Source: Paenibacillus tyrphae (GTDB lineage: Bacteria; Bacillota; Bacilli; Paenibacillales; NBRC-103111). From it: a DNA stretch of 64,000 bases. Both the position numbers and the translations under genes were made by a program. The notes under the pieces were generated by a model. That model saw nothing but the letters and a program-made list of their open reading frames with translations. It had not been told where the DNA came from and ran no database searches. Location of the stretch: contig NZ_BSDJ01000025.1 of NCBI RefSeq assembly GCF_027925525.1, positions 1-64,000 of the forward strand. The letters run 5' to 3'. Shown here in pieces: positions 24,991-33,053 of the stretch (its first letter is position 1; each line of letters starts with the position of its first letter).

Positions 24991-25115
24991 AAAAAATATT
25001 GTTGTCACTGCTCATGGCACTAATGTTATGTAATGGCGGACACTTGGCAGAGGCACATCCTATCACAGTAGAAACGGTGGATCAGACAGATCACCATGGC
25101 GGAGTTGGCGGCTGA
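24987..25115 (+). CDS. Secreted signalling propeptide (Phr/AloP-like)
   Basis: This 42-residue frame overlaps the receptor stop by 4 bases (ATGA). It has a classic signal peptide, MKKILLSLLMALMLCN...HLAEA, a short linker and the C-terminus VDQTDHHGGVGG. Size, secretion signal, position and Gly/His-rich tail are those of RRNPP pheromone precursors. As I recall, an Alo peptide characterised in Paenibacillus polymyxa is also a short His/Gly-rich C-terminal peptide. The mature peptide is probably the last 5 to 9 residues. A terminator follows at 25132. It has not been annotated by length criteria because it is so short. Confidence 0.65.
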   Translation: MKKILLSLLMALMLCNGGHLAEAHPITVETVDQTDHHGGVGG

Positions 25116-25131
25116 CGATATAAAAGAAGGT

Positions 25132-25181
25132 AAAAAGGGCAGTTCAGAAGCCATGAACATGGCTGCGGGAAGGCCCTTTTT
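25132..25181. terminator. Bidirectional terminator between propeptide and surface-protein genes
   Basis: AAAAAGGGC (25132-25140) pairs with GCCCTTTTT (25173-25181); an inner AGCCATG/CATGGCT stem extends it. It serves both converging genes. Confidence 0.8.
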
Positions 25182-25197
25182 ATAGTTCCCTCCGGAA

Positions 25198-25887
25198 TTA
25201 CCTCGCTCGTTCCTCCCAAATAATATTAATGGCTGCCGTACCGCCGGACTGAAAATTAAACTTGATTCCGTAACTGTCACCCGGTTTAATAATAATCGCT
25301 GAAGAGAAGTCAAATACACTTGTCGTATTCGCCGGAAATGCCCTTGTTGCCATAAGGGTTCCGCCCGTTAAATCGATGCCCAAGCCTCCGGCAGATCGAA
25401 AGGTGGCGACGGATGTAGTGCTAAAATTGCCATTTAAATTATAGATAGTGTTGGTCGTCAACGCCCCAGCTACGGTGCCATCTCGAATATCTCGCTGATT
25501 CGTTACGTCTTTTAAAGTGGCCAAAGTGACTAAGGAAATGGCTACATCGAAGGTTGCTCCTGCGGGATTGGACAGGACGGCTACAACGTTTTGATTGTTA
25601 CCCGCAGTCAAAAAGTCAGTCGTAGAACCAAATACCCTCCCAGTGACGGTTGTTACGGAACGCAAGTCATTCATATTGGATACGCTAACCGGTTGATTCG
25701 GGGGATTCGTGATCGTTGATTGAAGCGGTTGCCTCGGGCTGGTAATGATATTGTAGTTTAAAAAGGATCTCATAAGCTCTTCATTGTCGGTTCCAGCAAT
25801 ATCCCGTAGAAGATCCAGTTCTTGTTGTTGGGATTCAATATTCTTCCTTCTTGCCGCAATCCATTGCTCAAAAAATTCCCTCATCAT
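25198..25887 (-). CDS. Hypothetical protein, possible spore-surface beta protein
   Basis: A 229-residue protein with an N-terminal charged helix (FFEQWIAARRKNIESQQQEL), a Pro/Asn linker and a C-terminal beta-rich region with many Thr/Asn/Gly residues (VLSNPAGATFDVAISLVTLA, IIIKPGDSYGIKFNFQ). No signal peptide or membrane segment is visible. The composition is like that of C-terminal domains attached to collagen-like spore filaments, and a collagen-like gene lies 1.5 kb away, but I do not recognise a family. GAGGG precedes the double ATG start. Confidence 0.55.
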   Translation of the reverse strand: MMREFFEQWIAARRKNIESQQQELDLLRDIAGTDNEELMRSFLNYNIITSPRQPLQSTITNPPNQPVSVSNMNDLRSVTTVTGRVFGSTTDFLTAGNNQNVVAVLSNPAGATFDVAISLVTLATLKDVTNQRDIRDGTVAGALTTNTIYNLNGNFSTTSVATFRSAGGLGIDLTGGTLMATRAFPANTTSVFDFSSAIIIKPGDSYGIKFNFQSGGTAAINIIWEERAR

Positions 25888-26032
25888 TAATCCCTCTTTT
25901 TACGATTATGTTTAAATGCTCCTATAGAAAAGATATTCACTGCATTATTATTTAAAAACCAAGCCTCCAAGCTTTTATTTCACCTATACAAGATCTTCCT
26001 GTCGGAAAGCGAATCGAATGAGAAATGAAGAA

Positions 26033-26073
26033 GAGTCCCCGCCAGTCGAGTGAACCGGTCAGGGACTCTTTTT
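26033..26073 (-). terminator. Terminator after the sugar aminotransferase
   Basis: GAGTCCC (26033-26039) and GGGACTC (26062-26068) form the stem; T-rich tracts on both sides make it usable in either direction. Confidence 0.7.
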
Positions 26074-26086
26074 GGTTCTTACTGCA

Positions 26087-27202
26087 TCAAAGACTTGAAA
26101 CGATATTTACCAGTGTAGAACTAATGTATCGCACATCGGCTTCGGTTAGCGTACCGTAGCTCGGGAGATTGATGCCTTGAGCGCCAAGTCGGCCTGCCAC
26201 CGGAAATTCCGACGCGGATTGGAGCTTCTCGTAGGGCGGCAGCACGTGCATCGGATAAAAGAACGGCCGGCTCTCGATCCCGCGGAGCTGCAGCCGACGG
26301 ATGACTTCATCGCGCTGGGCTTCCGAGCCTTCGCGCAGCACGACGCAGAACAACCAATAGACGTTCTTCGCCCAATCCTGCTGGACAGGCAGTGCAAGAG
26401 CGCTGCAATCCCGCAAATACTTGGTATAGTGGTTTGCAATCCGCAGTCTCTGCGCGATATGCCACTCCGCATTCTGCAATTGTGCACAGCCGATGGCCGC
26501 TTGAATGTTGGTCATCCGGTAATTGTAACCGATGACGCTGTGGAAATAACGTCGTTCCGGGTCCATTCCCTGTCCCCGAAGCAGCCGGGCCCCGTCTGCA
26601 AGCGCATCGTCGTTCGTCGTCAATACCCCGCCTTCGCCCGTCGTAATGATCTTGTTGCCGAACAAGCTGAAGATCGCACTGTCCCCCAGTCCCCCGGTGC
26701 GCTGTCCCTTATACTCGGCCCCCAACGCTTCTGCCGCATCTTCTATGACGAATAAGCCATACTGCCGGGCAAGCTGCCGAATCGGGTCCATGTCAGCAGG
26801 ATGCCCGTAGAGATGAACCGCGACGATGCCTTTCGTTCTCGGCGTGATTCGTTCCTCAATCCGCTTCGGATCGATGTTCCAGGTCTCCGGCTCCGAATCG
26901 ACGAACACCGGCTTCGCCCCGCAATAGGTGACCGCATTGGCCGTGGCGACGAACGTTAACGTAGGGACGATAACCTCGTCTCCCGGCCCCACGCCGTGCA
27001 CGAGCAAAGCCAGATGCAGCGCCGTCGTTCCGTTACTGCAGGCGATGGCGTGCTTCGCCTGGCAGAAGGCCGCGAAATCTTCTTCGAAACGCTTGATATA
27101 TGATCCGTTAGAGGAGATCCACGTCGAATCCAGGCAATCTATCACGTATTTTTTCTCATTGCCGTTCAAGACAGGCAGCGCAACAGGATAAAATTTATCC
27201 AC
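26087..27202 (-). CDS. DegT/DnrJ/EryC1 sugar aminotransferase (perosamine-synthase-like)
   Basis: A 371-residue PLP enzyme with ACSNGTTALHLALLVHG, VIVPTLTFVATANA, EDAAEALGAEYKG, FSLFGNKIITTGEGG (Schiff-base Lys) and IGYNYRMTNIQAAIG. It transfers an amino group to a keto nucleotide sugar; similarity to perosamine synthases (LPVLNGNEKKYV... start) is strongest by eye. The GTG start at 27202 lies 7 bases after AAGGAGG; the longer frame would include that site. It is a single-gene transcript between two surface-protein genes, so it may make a sugar for their glycosylation (inference). Confidence 0.87.
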   Translation of the reverse strand: MDKFYPVALPVLNGNEKKYVIDCLDSTWISSNGSYIKRFEEDFAAFCQAKHAIACSNGTTALHLALLVHGVGPGDEVIVPTLTFVATANAVTYCGAKPVFVDSEPETWNIDPKRIEERITPRTKGIVAVHLYGHPADMDPIRQLARQYGLFVIEDAAEALGAEYKGQRTGGLGDSAIFSLFGNKIITTGEGGVLTTNDDALADGARLLRGQGMDPERRYFHSVIGYNYRMTNIQAAIGCAQLQNAEWHIAQRLRIANHYTKYLRDCSALALPVQQDWAKNVYWLFCVVLREGSEAQRDEVIRRLQLRGIESRPFFYPMHVLPPYEKLQSASEFPVAGRLGAQGINLPSYGTLTEADVRYISSTLVNIVSSL

Positions 27203-27448
27203 ATGATTTCCTCCTTCAATGATGGTACGGTGCTCAATCACGGCATATCCATTTGTTCATCATATGCATTCCTCTTCGGAACGCCTGTACGGAAACCTAT
27301 GGGAGGCGGCAAGAAGAAAACGGTTTTCGTAGGAGAATATCCCGGGATAAGACCAATAAATACGCGGTTATCTATAAGGCATGTACCGTGGCGGCTTCTA
27401 TTGTCCACTCATATGATTTAGTATCTTGACAGAAAAGGAGTGATTTCC

Positions 27449-28009
27449 ATGGGTGAAACAGGATTGACCGGCCTTACCGGGTTAACGGGCCTTACCGGAA
27501 CGACAGGCCCTACAGGTCCAACTGGTCCAACCGGACCCACAGGACCGACAGGACCAACTGGACCCACAGGACCTGCCGGAACGGCAGCGGTTATCACAGG
27601 AGTTCAAACGTCAGCCCCGCTGGCACTTCCAGCAGGAACACAGACCCCGATCCTCACGCTGCCTGGCGTTACATTTACGGCTGTTAACACTACGGCACAA
27701 ATCAGTGGTGTGGTCTCGCTTTCCACATCTGCTCTTGTCGCACTAGATGTGAACTATGTCGTCAACTTGTTCAGGGACTTCGGTACGGGCTCTCAAACTT
27801 TGCTGGCATCGGTATCGGCCACCGCCTTATTGGACGCTGTAACGGCCCTTTTGGGACCGTCCAACGTTACGGTAAGCATCGTCTTCACCGATTCCCCTCC
27901 GGCAGGAACCCATTCTTATACACTCACCGTAACCCCTACTACGCTTCTCGGCGTTGGAGTTACGATGACTGCCAATTACAGAGCACTGAGCGCCGTTGTC
28001 GGTACGTAA
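27449..28009 (+). CDS. Short collagen-like protein with C-terminal beta domain
   Basis: This 186-residue protein starts MGETGLTGLTGLTGLTG, continues with about ten GPT triplets, then has a roughly 140-residue Thr/Val/Ala-rich domain (AAVITGVQTSAPLALPAGTQ...). The layout, a GXT collagen stalk plus small trimerising head, is that of BclA-like exosporium filaments, whose Thr residues carry O-glycans. No signal peptide is present, as expected for mother-cell-made spore proteins. AAAGGAG lies 8 bases before the ATG; a GTG at 27440 overlaps that site and is rejected. It has its own terminator. Confidence 0.8.
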   Translation: MGETGLTGLTGLTGLTGTTGPTGPTGPTGPTGPTGPTGPTGPAGTAAVITGVQTSAPLALPAGTQTPILTLPGVTFTAVNTTAQISGVVSLSTSALVALDVNYVVNLFRDFGTGSQTLLASVSATALLDAVTALLGPSNVTVSIVFTDSPPAGTHSYTLTVTPTTLLGVGVTMTANYRALSAVVGT

Positions 28010-28038
28010 CCGTAAACGGTTCACCCGATTTGCAGCGC

Positions 28039-28075
28039 AAATACCCGCGTCCGAATGGATGCGGGTATTTGTTTT
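28039..28075 (+). terminator. Terminator after the collagen-like gene
   Basis: AAATACCCGC (28039-28048) pairs with GCGGGTATTT (28061-28070) and is followed by GTTTT. It lies between converging genes. Confidence 0.85.
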
Positions 28076-28088
28076 GCGCTTGCCGGTA

Positions 28089-29915
28089 CTATTTCTTCAA
28101 ATGATACGGTACGGTCGTTACAATGACATTCCTGCGAAACAGCAGATGTGCCCGAATCAACAGGCTTGATTGGTTATGCAGAATATTGTGCCATCCCTTC
28201 TTGGGAAAAAACTGCGGGATCACAACCGTAACCTGGTAGTTGGACTCACTCGCTTTGCGCTGTACCGTATCGATAAATTTAGTCAGCGGTTGAATAATAC
28301 TTCGATAAGGGGAATGGAGGGTAACAAGTCTAATTCCGGGCTGCCACTTTTCCCACTTTTCTTCAAAAAGAGCTTCATCCTCTCTGTTGAACGGAACATG
28401 AACGGCTATAATCTGGTGCGGGGAGAGCGATTTGACATAGTTTAAGGAATTCTCCACCACTTGAGTAATGCCGGCTACAGGAAGAATCATGACATTGCCT
28501 TCAATGGACAGCGCAGGTTCACTTTCGCTAATTCTTAGCTGGTCCCCTACGTCCTCATAGTGCTTCCTGATACGGTGGAAAATCAGAATGATGACGGGCA
28601 AGAATATCAGAACAGACCATACCTGCGCGAATTTGGTAACAAAGAAAATGATGCTGACCAACAAGCTAATCAAAGCGCCGGTCGAGTTGATAAGAAGCTT
28701 CAAAACCCATCCTTTCGGCTTCTCGCGAAACCATTTGACCATCATGCCCGTCTGCGACAAAGTAAAAGGGATAAATACGCCGACCGCATACAGGGGGATG
28801 AGATGTTCGGTTTGTCCCCGGAAACCGACGATTAAAACAATGGACAACAATCCGAGCATGATAATTCCATTCGAATAGCCCAACCGGTCCCCCCGGATTG
28901 TGAACATTCTTGGGATAAACTTATCCTTGGCCAGATTTACCGCGAGCAACGGAAAAGCGGAGTAGCCGGTGTTAGCAGCAAGGACTAGAATCAGGGCCGT
29001 TGTCCCTTGAATGAAATAATACATAAAGTTTCGGCCGAAGGTCTGTTCGGCAATTTGCGAGACTACGGTAACTTCCGGCCGCGGGGCAACTCCATAATCG
29101 TAAGCCAGATAGACAATTCCCGAAAATAACAGCGCCAGCAAGGAGCCCATCGCGATTAACGTTCTTGCCGCATTGTTCGGTGCCGGGTCTTTGAAGTTAG
29201 GAATGGCATTCGATATCGCCTCCACACCCGTTAAGGCCGAGCTGCCCGAGGCGAACGCTCGGAGAAGCAGGAATAACCCGATCCCGGCTACGGGCGTGCC
29301 CACGGGCGCATGGAGATTGGATGCTACGCTTCCCGTAGCAATGTGAAATAGGCCTACGCCAATTAAAATAAATAAAGCTAAGACGAATAAATAAACGGGA
29401 TAGGCCAAGATCGAAGCCGATTCGGTCACCCCTCTTAAATTAAGCAGGGTAATAAACAAAACAAAGGCAATGGCAATGATGACCGTATAGGGATGCAAGC
29501 TGGGAAAGGCAGAGGTAATCGCATCCGTGCCGGCGGATACGCTAACAGCCACCGTTAAAATATAGTCCACCAGCAAGGAGCCTCCCGCGATTAACCCGGG
29601 GTATAACCCTAAATTCTCCTTGGAGACGACGTATGCTCCTCCGCCATGAGGATAGGCAAAAATAATTTGTCTGTACGATAAAATTAAAGCCACCAACAAG
29701 ATTAAAACGCCCACGGCAATCGGGAGCGAATACCAGAATGCGGCGGCACTGACCGTCATTAAGACCAACAGGATCTGCTCCGGACCATAAGCCACCGACG
29801 ATAGCGCATCGGAGGAAAGGATGGCCAATGCCTTCAGCTTAGTAAGCTTTTGTTCCCCCAATTCATTGGACTTTAAGGGTCGTCCAATAAGGAATCGCTT
29901 TAAAGAAGAAAACAT
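28089..29915 (-). CDS. kimA: High-affinity potassium importer, KimA family (APC superfamily)
   Basis: A 608-residue membrane protein with about 12 membrane segments and a C-terminal cytoplasmic domain of about 150 residues. It begins FLIGRPLKSNELGEQKLTKL and carries LSSDALSSVAYGPEQIL, PHGGGAYVVSKENLG, SAGTDAITSAFPSL and SSALTGVEAISNAIP, close to KimA (YdaO) of B. subtilis (607 residues), a proton-coupled K+ importer inhibited by c-di-AMP. The ATG at 29915 (MFSSLKRF) has AAGGGTGG upstream; the frame to 29978 adds a non-homologous head. B. subtilis kimA is preceded by a c-di-AMP riboswitch; I could not confirm one here. Confidence 0.9.
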   Translation of the reverse strand: MFSSLKRFLIGRPLKSNELGEQKLTKLKALAILSSDALSSVAYGPEQILLVLMTVSAAAFWYSLPIAVGVLILLVALILSYRQIIFAYPHGGGAYVVSKENLGLYPGLIAGGSLLVDYILTVAVSVSAGTDAITSAFPSLHPYTVIIAIAFVLFITLLNLRGVTESASILAYPVYLFVLALFILIGVGLFHIATGSVASNLHAPVGTPVAGIGLFLLLRAFASGSSALTGVEAISNAIPNFKDPAPNNAARTLIAMGSLLALLFSGIVYLAYDYGVAPRPEVTVVSQIAEQTFGRNFMYYFIQGTTALILVLAANTGYSAFPLLAVNLAKDKFIPRMFTIRGDRLGYSNGIIMLGLLSIVLIVGFRGQTEHLIPLYAVGVFIPFTLSQTGMMVKWFREKPKGWVLKLLINSTGALISLLVSIIFFVTKFAQVWSVLIFLPVIILIFHRIRKHYEDVGDQLRISESEPALSIEGNVMILPVAGITQVVENSLNYVKSLSPHQIIAVHVPFNREDEALFEEKWEKWQPGIRLVTLHSPYRSIIQPLTKFIDTVQRKASESNYQVTVVIPQFFPKKGWHNILHNQSSLLIRAHLLFRRNVIVTTVPYHLKK

Positions 29916-30190
29916 CCGATTACACCACCCTTGCTTGAATTTGATCCTTATTACCCATTTTACTGTGCTGCCGATCATTCCAAGACCTTCGCGCTCTTAG
30001 TTTCTACAATTTTCTTTTTTTTATTTCACCCAAATCCGCAAAGCTGTTCCCTGCATCCAGAGTCAGCATAGGGCCATCGGCCAATTGACAGAAGCTAGAA
30101 ATCGAAGTATTATTTTTATTACCAGGTACTAATACTAACTCATGATATCAGGCAATTTATTTTACATTACATTTCACGAGGTGAACCCGT

Positions 30191-31228
30191 ATGGAATCAT
30201 CTGTTCAACCTGCTTCCTCTTCGACCCTTTACCGCTCCCGTATTACCGCCGTCGGCAGCTACGTTCCCGAACGCCGTCTGACGAACACCGATCTGGAGCG
30301 CATGGTGGAGACCAACGACGAATGGATCGTGCAGCGCACCGGCATCCGCGAGCGGCGCATCAGCGCGCCGGAGGAGTATACGAGCCACTTGTGCATCGGA
30401 GCGGTGCAGCAGCTTGTTGACCGCTACGGCGCCGTGCTGGAGGATGTCGATCTGGTGATCGTCGGCACCAGTACGCCGGATTTCTCTTTTCCTGCCACCG
30501 CCTGCCGGATTCAGGCGCATTTCGGCATGAAGCAGACGACTTCCTTCGATTTAAGCGCCGCCTGCGCCGGATTCGTCTACGGCCTGCATATGGCTAACGG
30601 GATGATCGCTTCCGGCCTGCACCGCAAAGCGCTCGTCATCGGCGCCGATGCCCTCTCCAAAATCGTCGATTACACAGACCGTACGACGTGCGTGCTGTTC
30701 GGCGACGGCGCCGGAGCAGTTCTGCTCGAACGGGACGATGCCGACGCTTCCAGTCCGCAATTTATTGCCTATACGGGCGGTACCGACGGCAGCGGCGGAG
30801 CACACATTTATCGCTCTCTGCTTGCCGATCATATGGAAGGCCAACCGGTGAACACGAACGGCAAGCTTGTGCAGAACGGACGCGAGGTGTACAAATTCGC
30901 CGTTCAAACGATTCCGAAAGGCGTTAACGACCTGCTGAGCCAAACCGGCTTATCCACGGATCAGATCGATTGGTTCGTCCCGCATAGCGCCAACCTCCGC
31001 ATCATCGATTCCGTATGCGAGAAGATGGGGATTCCTATGGAGCGGACGCTGCATACGATCGAGAAGTACGGCAATACGTCTGCGGCGACGATTCCGCTTG
31101 CGCTTGATGAAGCTATTCGGGAACAGAAGCTCAAGGACGGCGATACCGTTCTGTTGTTCGGCTTCGGCGGAGGGCTCGTCTACGGCGGACTGCTGCTGAG
31201 CTGGAAGGCGCTATCTCCGAAAGTCTAG
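30191..31228 (+). CDS. fabH: 3-oxoacyl-ACP synthase III (KAS III, FabH)
   Basis: A 345-residue enzyme that starts fatty-acid synthesis by condensing acyl-CoA with malonyl-ACP. The catalytic triad is visible: Cys125 in SAACAGFVYGLH, His in WFVPHSANLRIID and Asn in EKYGNTSAAT. NDEWIVQRTGIRERRI and LFGFGGGLVYGG are also typical. The length is slightly above that of the usual FabH because of an N-terminal Ser-rich head. It stands alone (no fab neighbours), so it may be an accessory FabH. ATG at 30191 has GAGGTG upstream; a terminator follows. Confidence 0.92.
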   Translation: MESSVQPASSSTLYRSRITAVGSYVPERRLTNTDLERMVETNDEWIVQRTGIRERRISAPEEYTSHLCIGAVQQLVDRYGAVLEDVDLVIVGTSTPDFSFPATACRIQAHFGMKQTTSFDLSAACAGFVYGLHMANGMIASGLHRKALVIGADALSKIVDYTDRTTCVLFGDGAGAVLLERDDADASSPQFIAYTGGTDGSGGAHIYRSLLADHMEGQPVNTNGKLVQNGREVYKFAVQTIPKGVNDLLSQTGLSTDQIDWFVPHSANLRIIDSVCEKMGIPMERTLHTIEKYGNTSAATIPLALDEAIREQKLKDGDTVLLFGFGGGLVYGGLLLSWKALSPKV

Positions 31229-31240
31229 ACACGCAAAAAA

Positions 31241-31281
31241 GAGTCCGTCCTTCCTCCTTGAGGTTAGGTACGGACTCTCTT
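31241..31281. terminator. Terminator between fabH and the small-protein genes
   Basis: GAGTCCGT (31241-31248) and ACGGACTC (31270-31277) with flanking A/T runs; placed to serve fabH and, on the minus strand, the end of the long glycan operon. Confidence 0.8.
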
Positions 31282-31560
31282 ACTTATTACGGTCTTTTTC
31301 ACCTCTTCGCCAAGCCAAGGCTTGCCCGGAATTCCGGGCCGCAAGCGGCGGCGTATGCGGACCCCGGCCATTTTCATGGCAATTTGGCGCTGATACCGGC
31401 TGATCGCCTCAATGTGCACCGAAAGACTGCGGGCCGTTTCCTCGGAGCTCTCCACGACATCGGCCATGCTTTCGATCATGCGGGCCAGCGCACGCTGGCT
31501 GCGGGCGAGCGAATGAAGAATATGGAGCTTTACTTTATTTTCCTCTTCATGCCAATTCAT
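31264..31560 (-). CDS. Small helical protein A (last gene of the glycan cluster)
   Basis: A 98-residue helical protein starting MNWHEEENKVKLHILHSLAR, then SQRALARMIESMADVVES, with an Arg-rich C-terminus. It resembles the two upstream small proteins in size, heptad-like helices and the H-x-x-A-x-S-Q pattern, so the three look like diverged copies. No membrane or signal segment. AAGGAAG lies about 12 bases before the ATG. Its last 14 bases overlap the terminator arm. Function unknown; its position at the end of a spore glycan operon suggests a coat-associated role. Confidence 0.55.
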   Translation of the reverse strand: MNWHEEENKVKLHILHSLARSQRALARMIESMADVVESSEETARSLSVHIEAISRYQRQIAMKMAGVRIRRRLRPGIPGKPWLGEEVKKTVISKRVRT

Positions 31561-31576
31561 TGGAGTCGCCGCTTCC

Positions 31577-31900
31577 TTACGAATAATAATTTCCTGCGTC
31601 CCCATTTGCCGAGTCCGTTCCCCCCACCTCGTTGCCTCCGAGCAAGATGTGCAAATGCTTGGCAAGCGCTATCTCCATCTTCGTCATGCCCTCGATCACT
31701 TCGATCATCTGATCGTGCACTTCCAGCGATTTCTTCACTTGGTCGCCATGGTCCGCGAAGTGGGCGCTGGACAAATGTCCGCAGATCCATTGGCATGAGC
31801 GCGCAGCCTCCAACGCCTTAGCTTCCAGAATCAGGGCGATGTTAAATTGGAATCGGGCAGCGGCCTGCATCATTTTATGATAACTTTCGATTCTGCTCAC
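31577..31900 (-). CDS. Small helical protein B
   Basis: A 107-residue protein, largely helical (MSRIESYHKMMQAAARFQFN; VHDQMIEVIEGMTKMEIALA), ending in a Gly/Asn-rich tail. It has a GTG start with AAAGGGGG 6 bases upstream. It lies between two similar small genes on the same strand, 16 bases before the next. No known family recognised. Confidence 0.55.
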   Translation of the reverse strand: MSRIESYHKMMQAAARFQFNIALILEAKALEAARSCQWICGHLSSAHFADHGDQVKKSLEVHDQMIEVIEGMTKMEIALAKHLHILLGGNEVGGTDSANGDAGNYYS

Positions 31901-31939
31901 GTATAACCCCCTTTTCCTTCGGGCAACGGGATGCCGAAC

Positions 31940-32230
31940 TCATTCCTCGTCGTCCGGGATTTCAACGATTTTGACAATGAGCGCCATATGTTCCGCCAGC
32001 GCCTCCTCCAGATCGGCGAGCCCGCTTAAATAACCCGCGATGCTTTTCGAGACGTTCAAGGAATGCTCCGTCAGCGACTGGATATCCTCAAAGGAAGGGT
32101 TGGCGGGCGGAATGTCATGAACCAATTGGGCCATGCGAACGGCCACATGCCGGTTCGCTTCGAGAATGTTAGCCATTTCCTGCTGGGATGCCGCCATATG
32201 CCGGATCATCCGGGTCACTTGCCGATGCAT
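31940..32230 (-). CDS. Small helical protein C
   Basis: A 96-residue protein starting MHRQVTRMIRHMAASQQEMA, with VRMAQLVHDIPPANPSFEDI in the middle and an acidic end (IVEIPDDEE). It is all-helical with no export signal. Start chosen at 32230 because GAGGAGGTGGAGGG lies 3 to 10 bases upstream; the longer frame to 32440 overlaps the GT2 gene. Similar small helical proteins are, to my knowledge, frequent beside spore glycan genes in Paenibacillus, without known function. Confidence 0.6.
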   Translation of the reverse strand: MHRQVTRMIRHMAASQQEMANILEANRHVAVRMAQLVHDIPPANPSFEDIQSLTEHSLNVSKSIAGYLSGLADLEEALAEHMALIVKIVEIPDDEE

Positions 32231-32324
32231 CGTTCCCTCCACCTCCTCGCCGGCCGCATGCGTTTGCTTTTTTTTGTATCTTATGCGCCTGCGGCACCCT
32301 GGTCCACGGCTTGTGCCCAACGAT

Positions 32325-33053
32325 TCATATAAATGAATGCGGATCGACGCCCCATTTGTCGATGAACTTCTGGCGGTTCGCTGCCAGCAGAGCTTTGATT
32401 TTTTGTTCGTCTTCCAGCCGGAAGCTTGCGCTGCCTTCATGGTAGATAAAGGCGTCCCCTGCGATCAGCAGCCGGTATCCTGCTTGCCGGGCGCGATAGC
32501 AATAGTCGTCATCTTCAAAATGTCCCGGCGAAAAGCGCTCGTCAAGTTCTCCTATACGCTCCATCAGCTCACGTTTAAACAGGAAGCATAATCCGACGAT
32601 CCGTTCCGTCTGCCGCCATTTTCCGCTGTCCGGCCGGTTCATGCGTGCCGTCATATCGGCGATCGACGTGAACGGCTCCTGAATCTGCTGCTTGCCGCTC
32701 GCATAGTTCGTCATAGGGCCGACGATACCGACATCGCCGCTGCTGTACAGGCAGCGCATCATATTGTCCAGCGCGCCGGCCGTCAGCCGCGTGTCATTGT
32801 TCAGCAGCATCAGCGCATCGCCTGAAGAGAGCCGCAGCCCGAAGTTGCACGCCGCGGGAAAACCGCGGTTCACGGGCAGCGAGACGAGCTTGACTTCATG
32901 CTTCAGGCACAGCCTCAGCGACGAATCGGTCGAGCCGTTATCGACCACAATCACTTCGTGAGGCATGGTGACGTGCCGGCGGATCGATTCCAGGCATAAA
33001 GCCAGCCACTCGGCTCCGTTATAATTCGGAATAATGATACTGACGGTCTGCAT
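32325..33053 (-). CDS. GT2 glycosyltransferase (rhamnosyltransferase-like)
   Basis: A 242-residue GT-A enzyme: TVSIIIPNYNGAEWLALCLE, VIVVDNGSTDSSL, LMLLNNDTRL (DxD-like NDD) and HFEDDDYCYRARQAGYRL. The pattern NDT plus EDDDYCxR is typical of dTDP-rhamnose and related transferases. It overlaps the preceding GT2 stop by one base (TGATG). As the rml genes lie upstream in the same cluster, a dTDP-6-deoxyhexose donor is plausible. Confidence 0.85.
   Translation of the reverse strand: MQTVSIIIPNYNGAEWLALCLESIRRHVTMPHEVIVVDNGSTDSSLRLCLKHEVKLVSLPVNRGFPAACNFGLRLSSGDALMLLNNDTRLTAGALDNMMRCLYSSGDVGIVGPMTNYASGKQQIQEPFTSIADMTARMNRPDSGKWRQTERIVGLCFLFKRELMERIGELDERFSPGHFEDDDYCYRARQAGYRLLIAGDAFIYHEGSASFRLEDEQKIKALLAANRQKFIDKWGVDPHSFI

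Noticed and set aside
29916..30120. c-di-AMP (ydaO-type) riboswitch upstream of kimA
   Set aside because: Expected from B. subtilis, and a GGGAAC...GGGTGAA stretch is present on the minus strand, but the remaining conserved core segments could not be identified by eye. A covariance-model search would decide.
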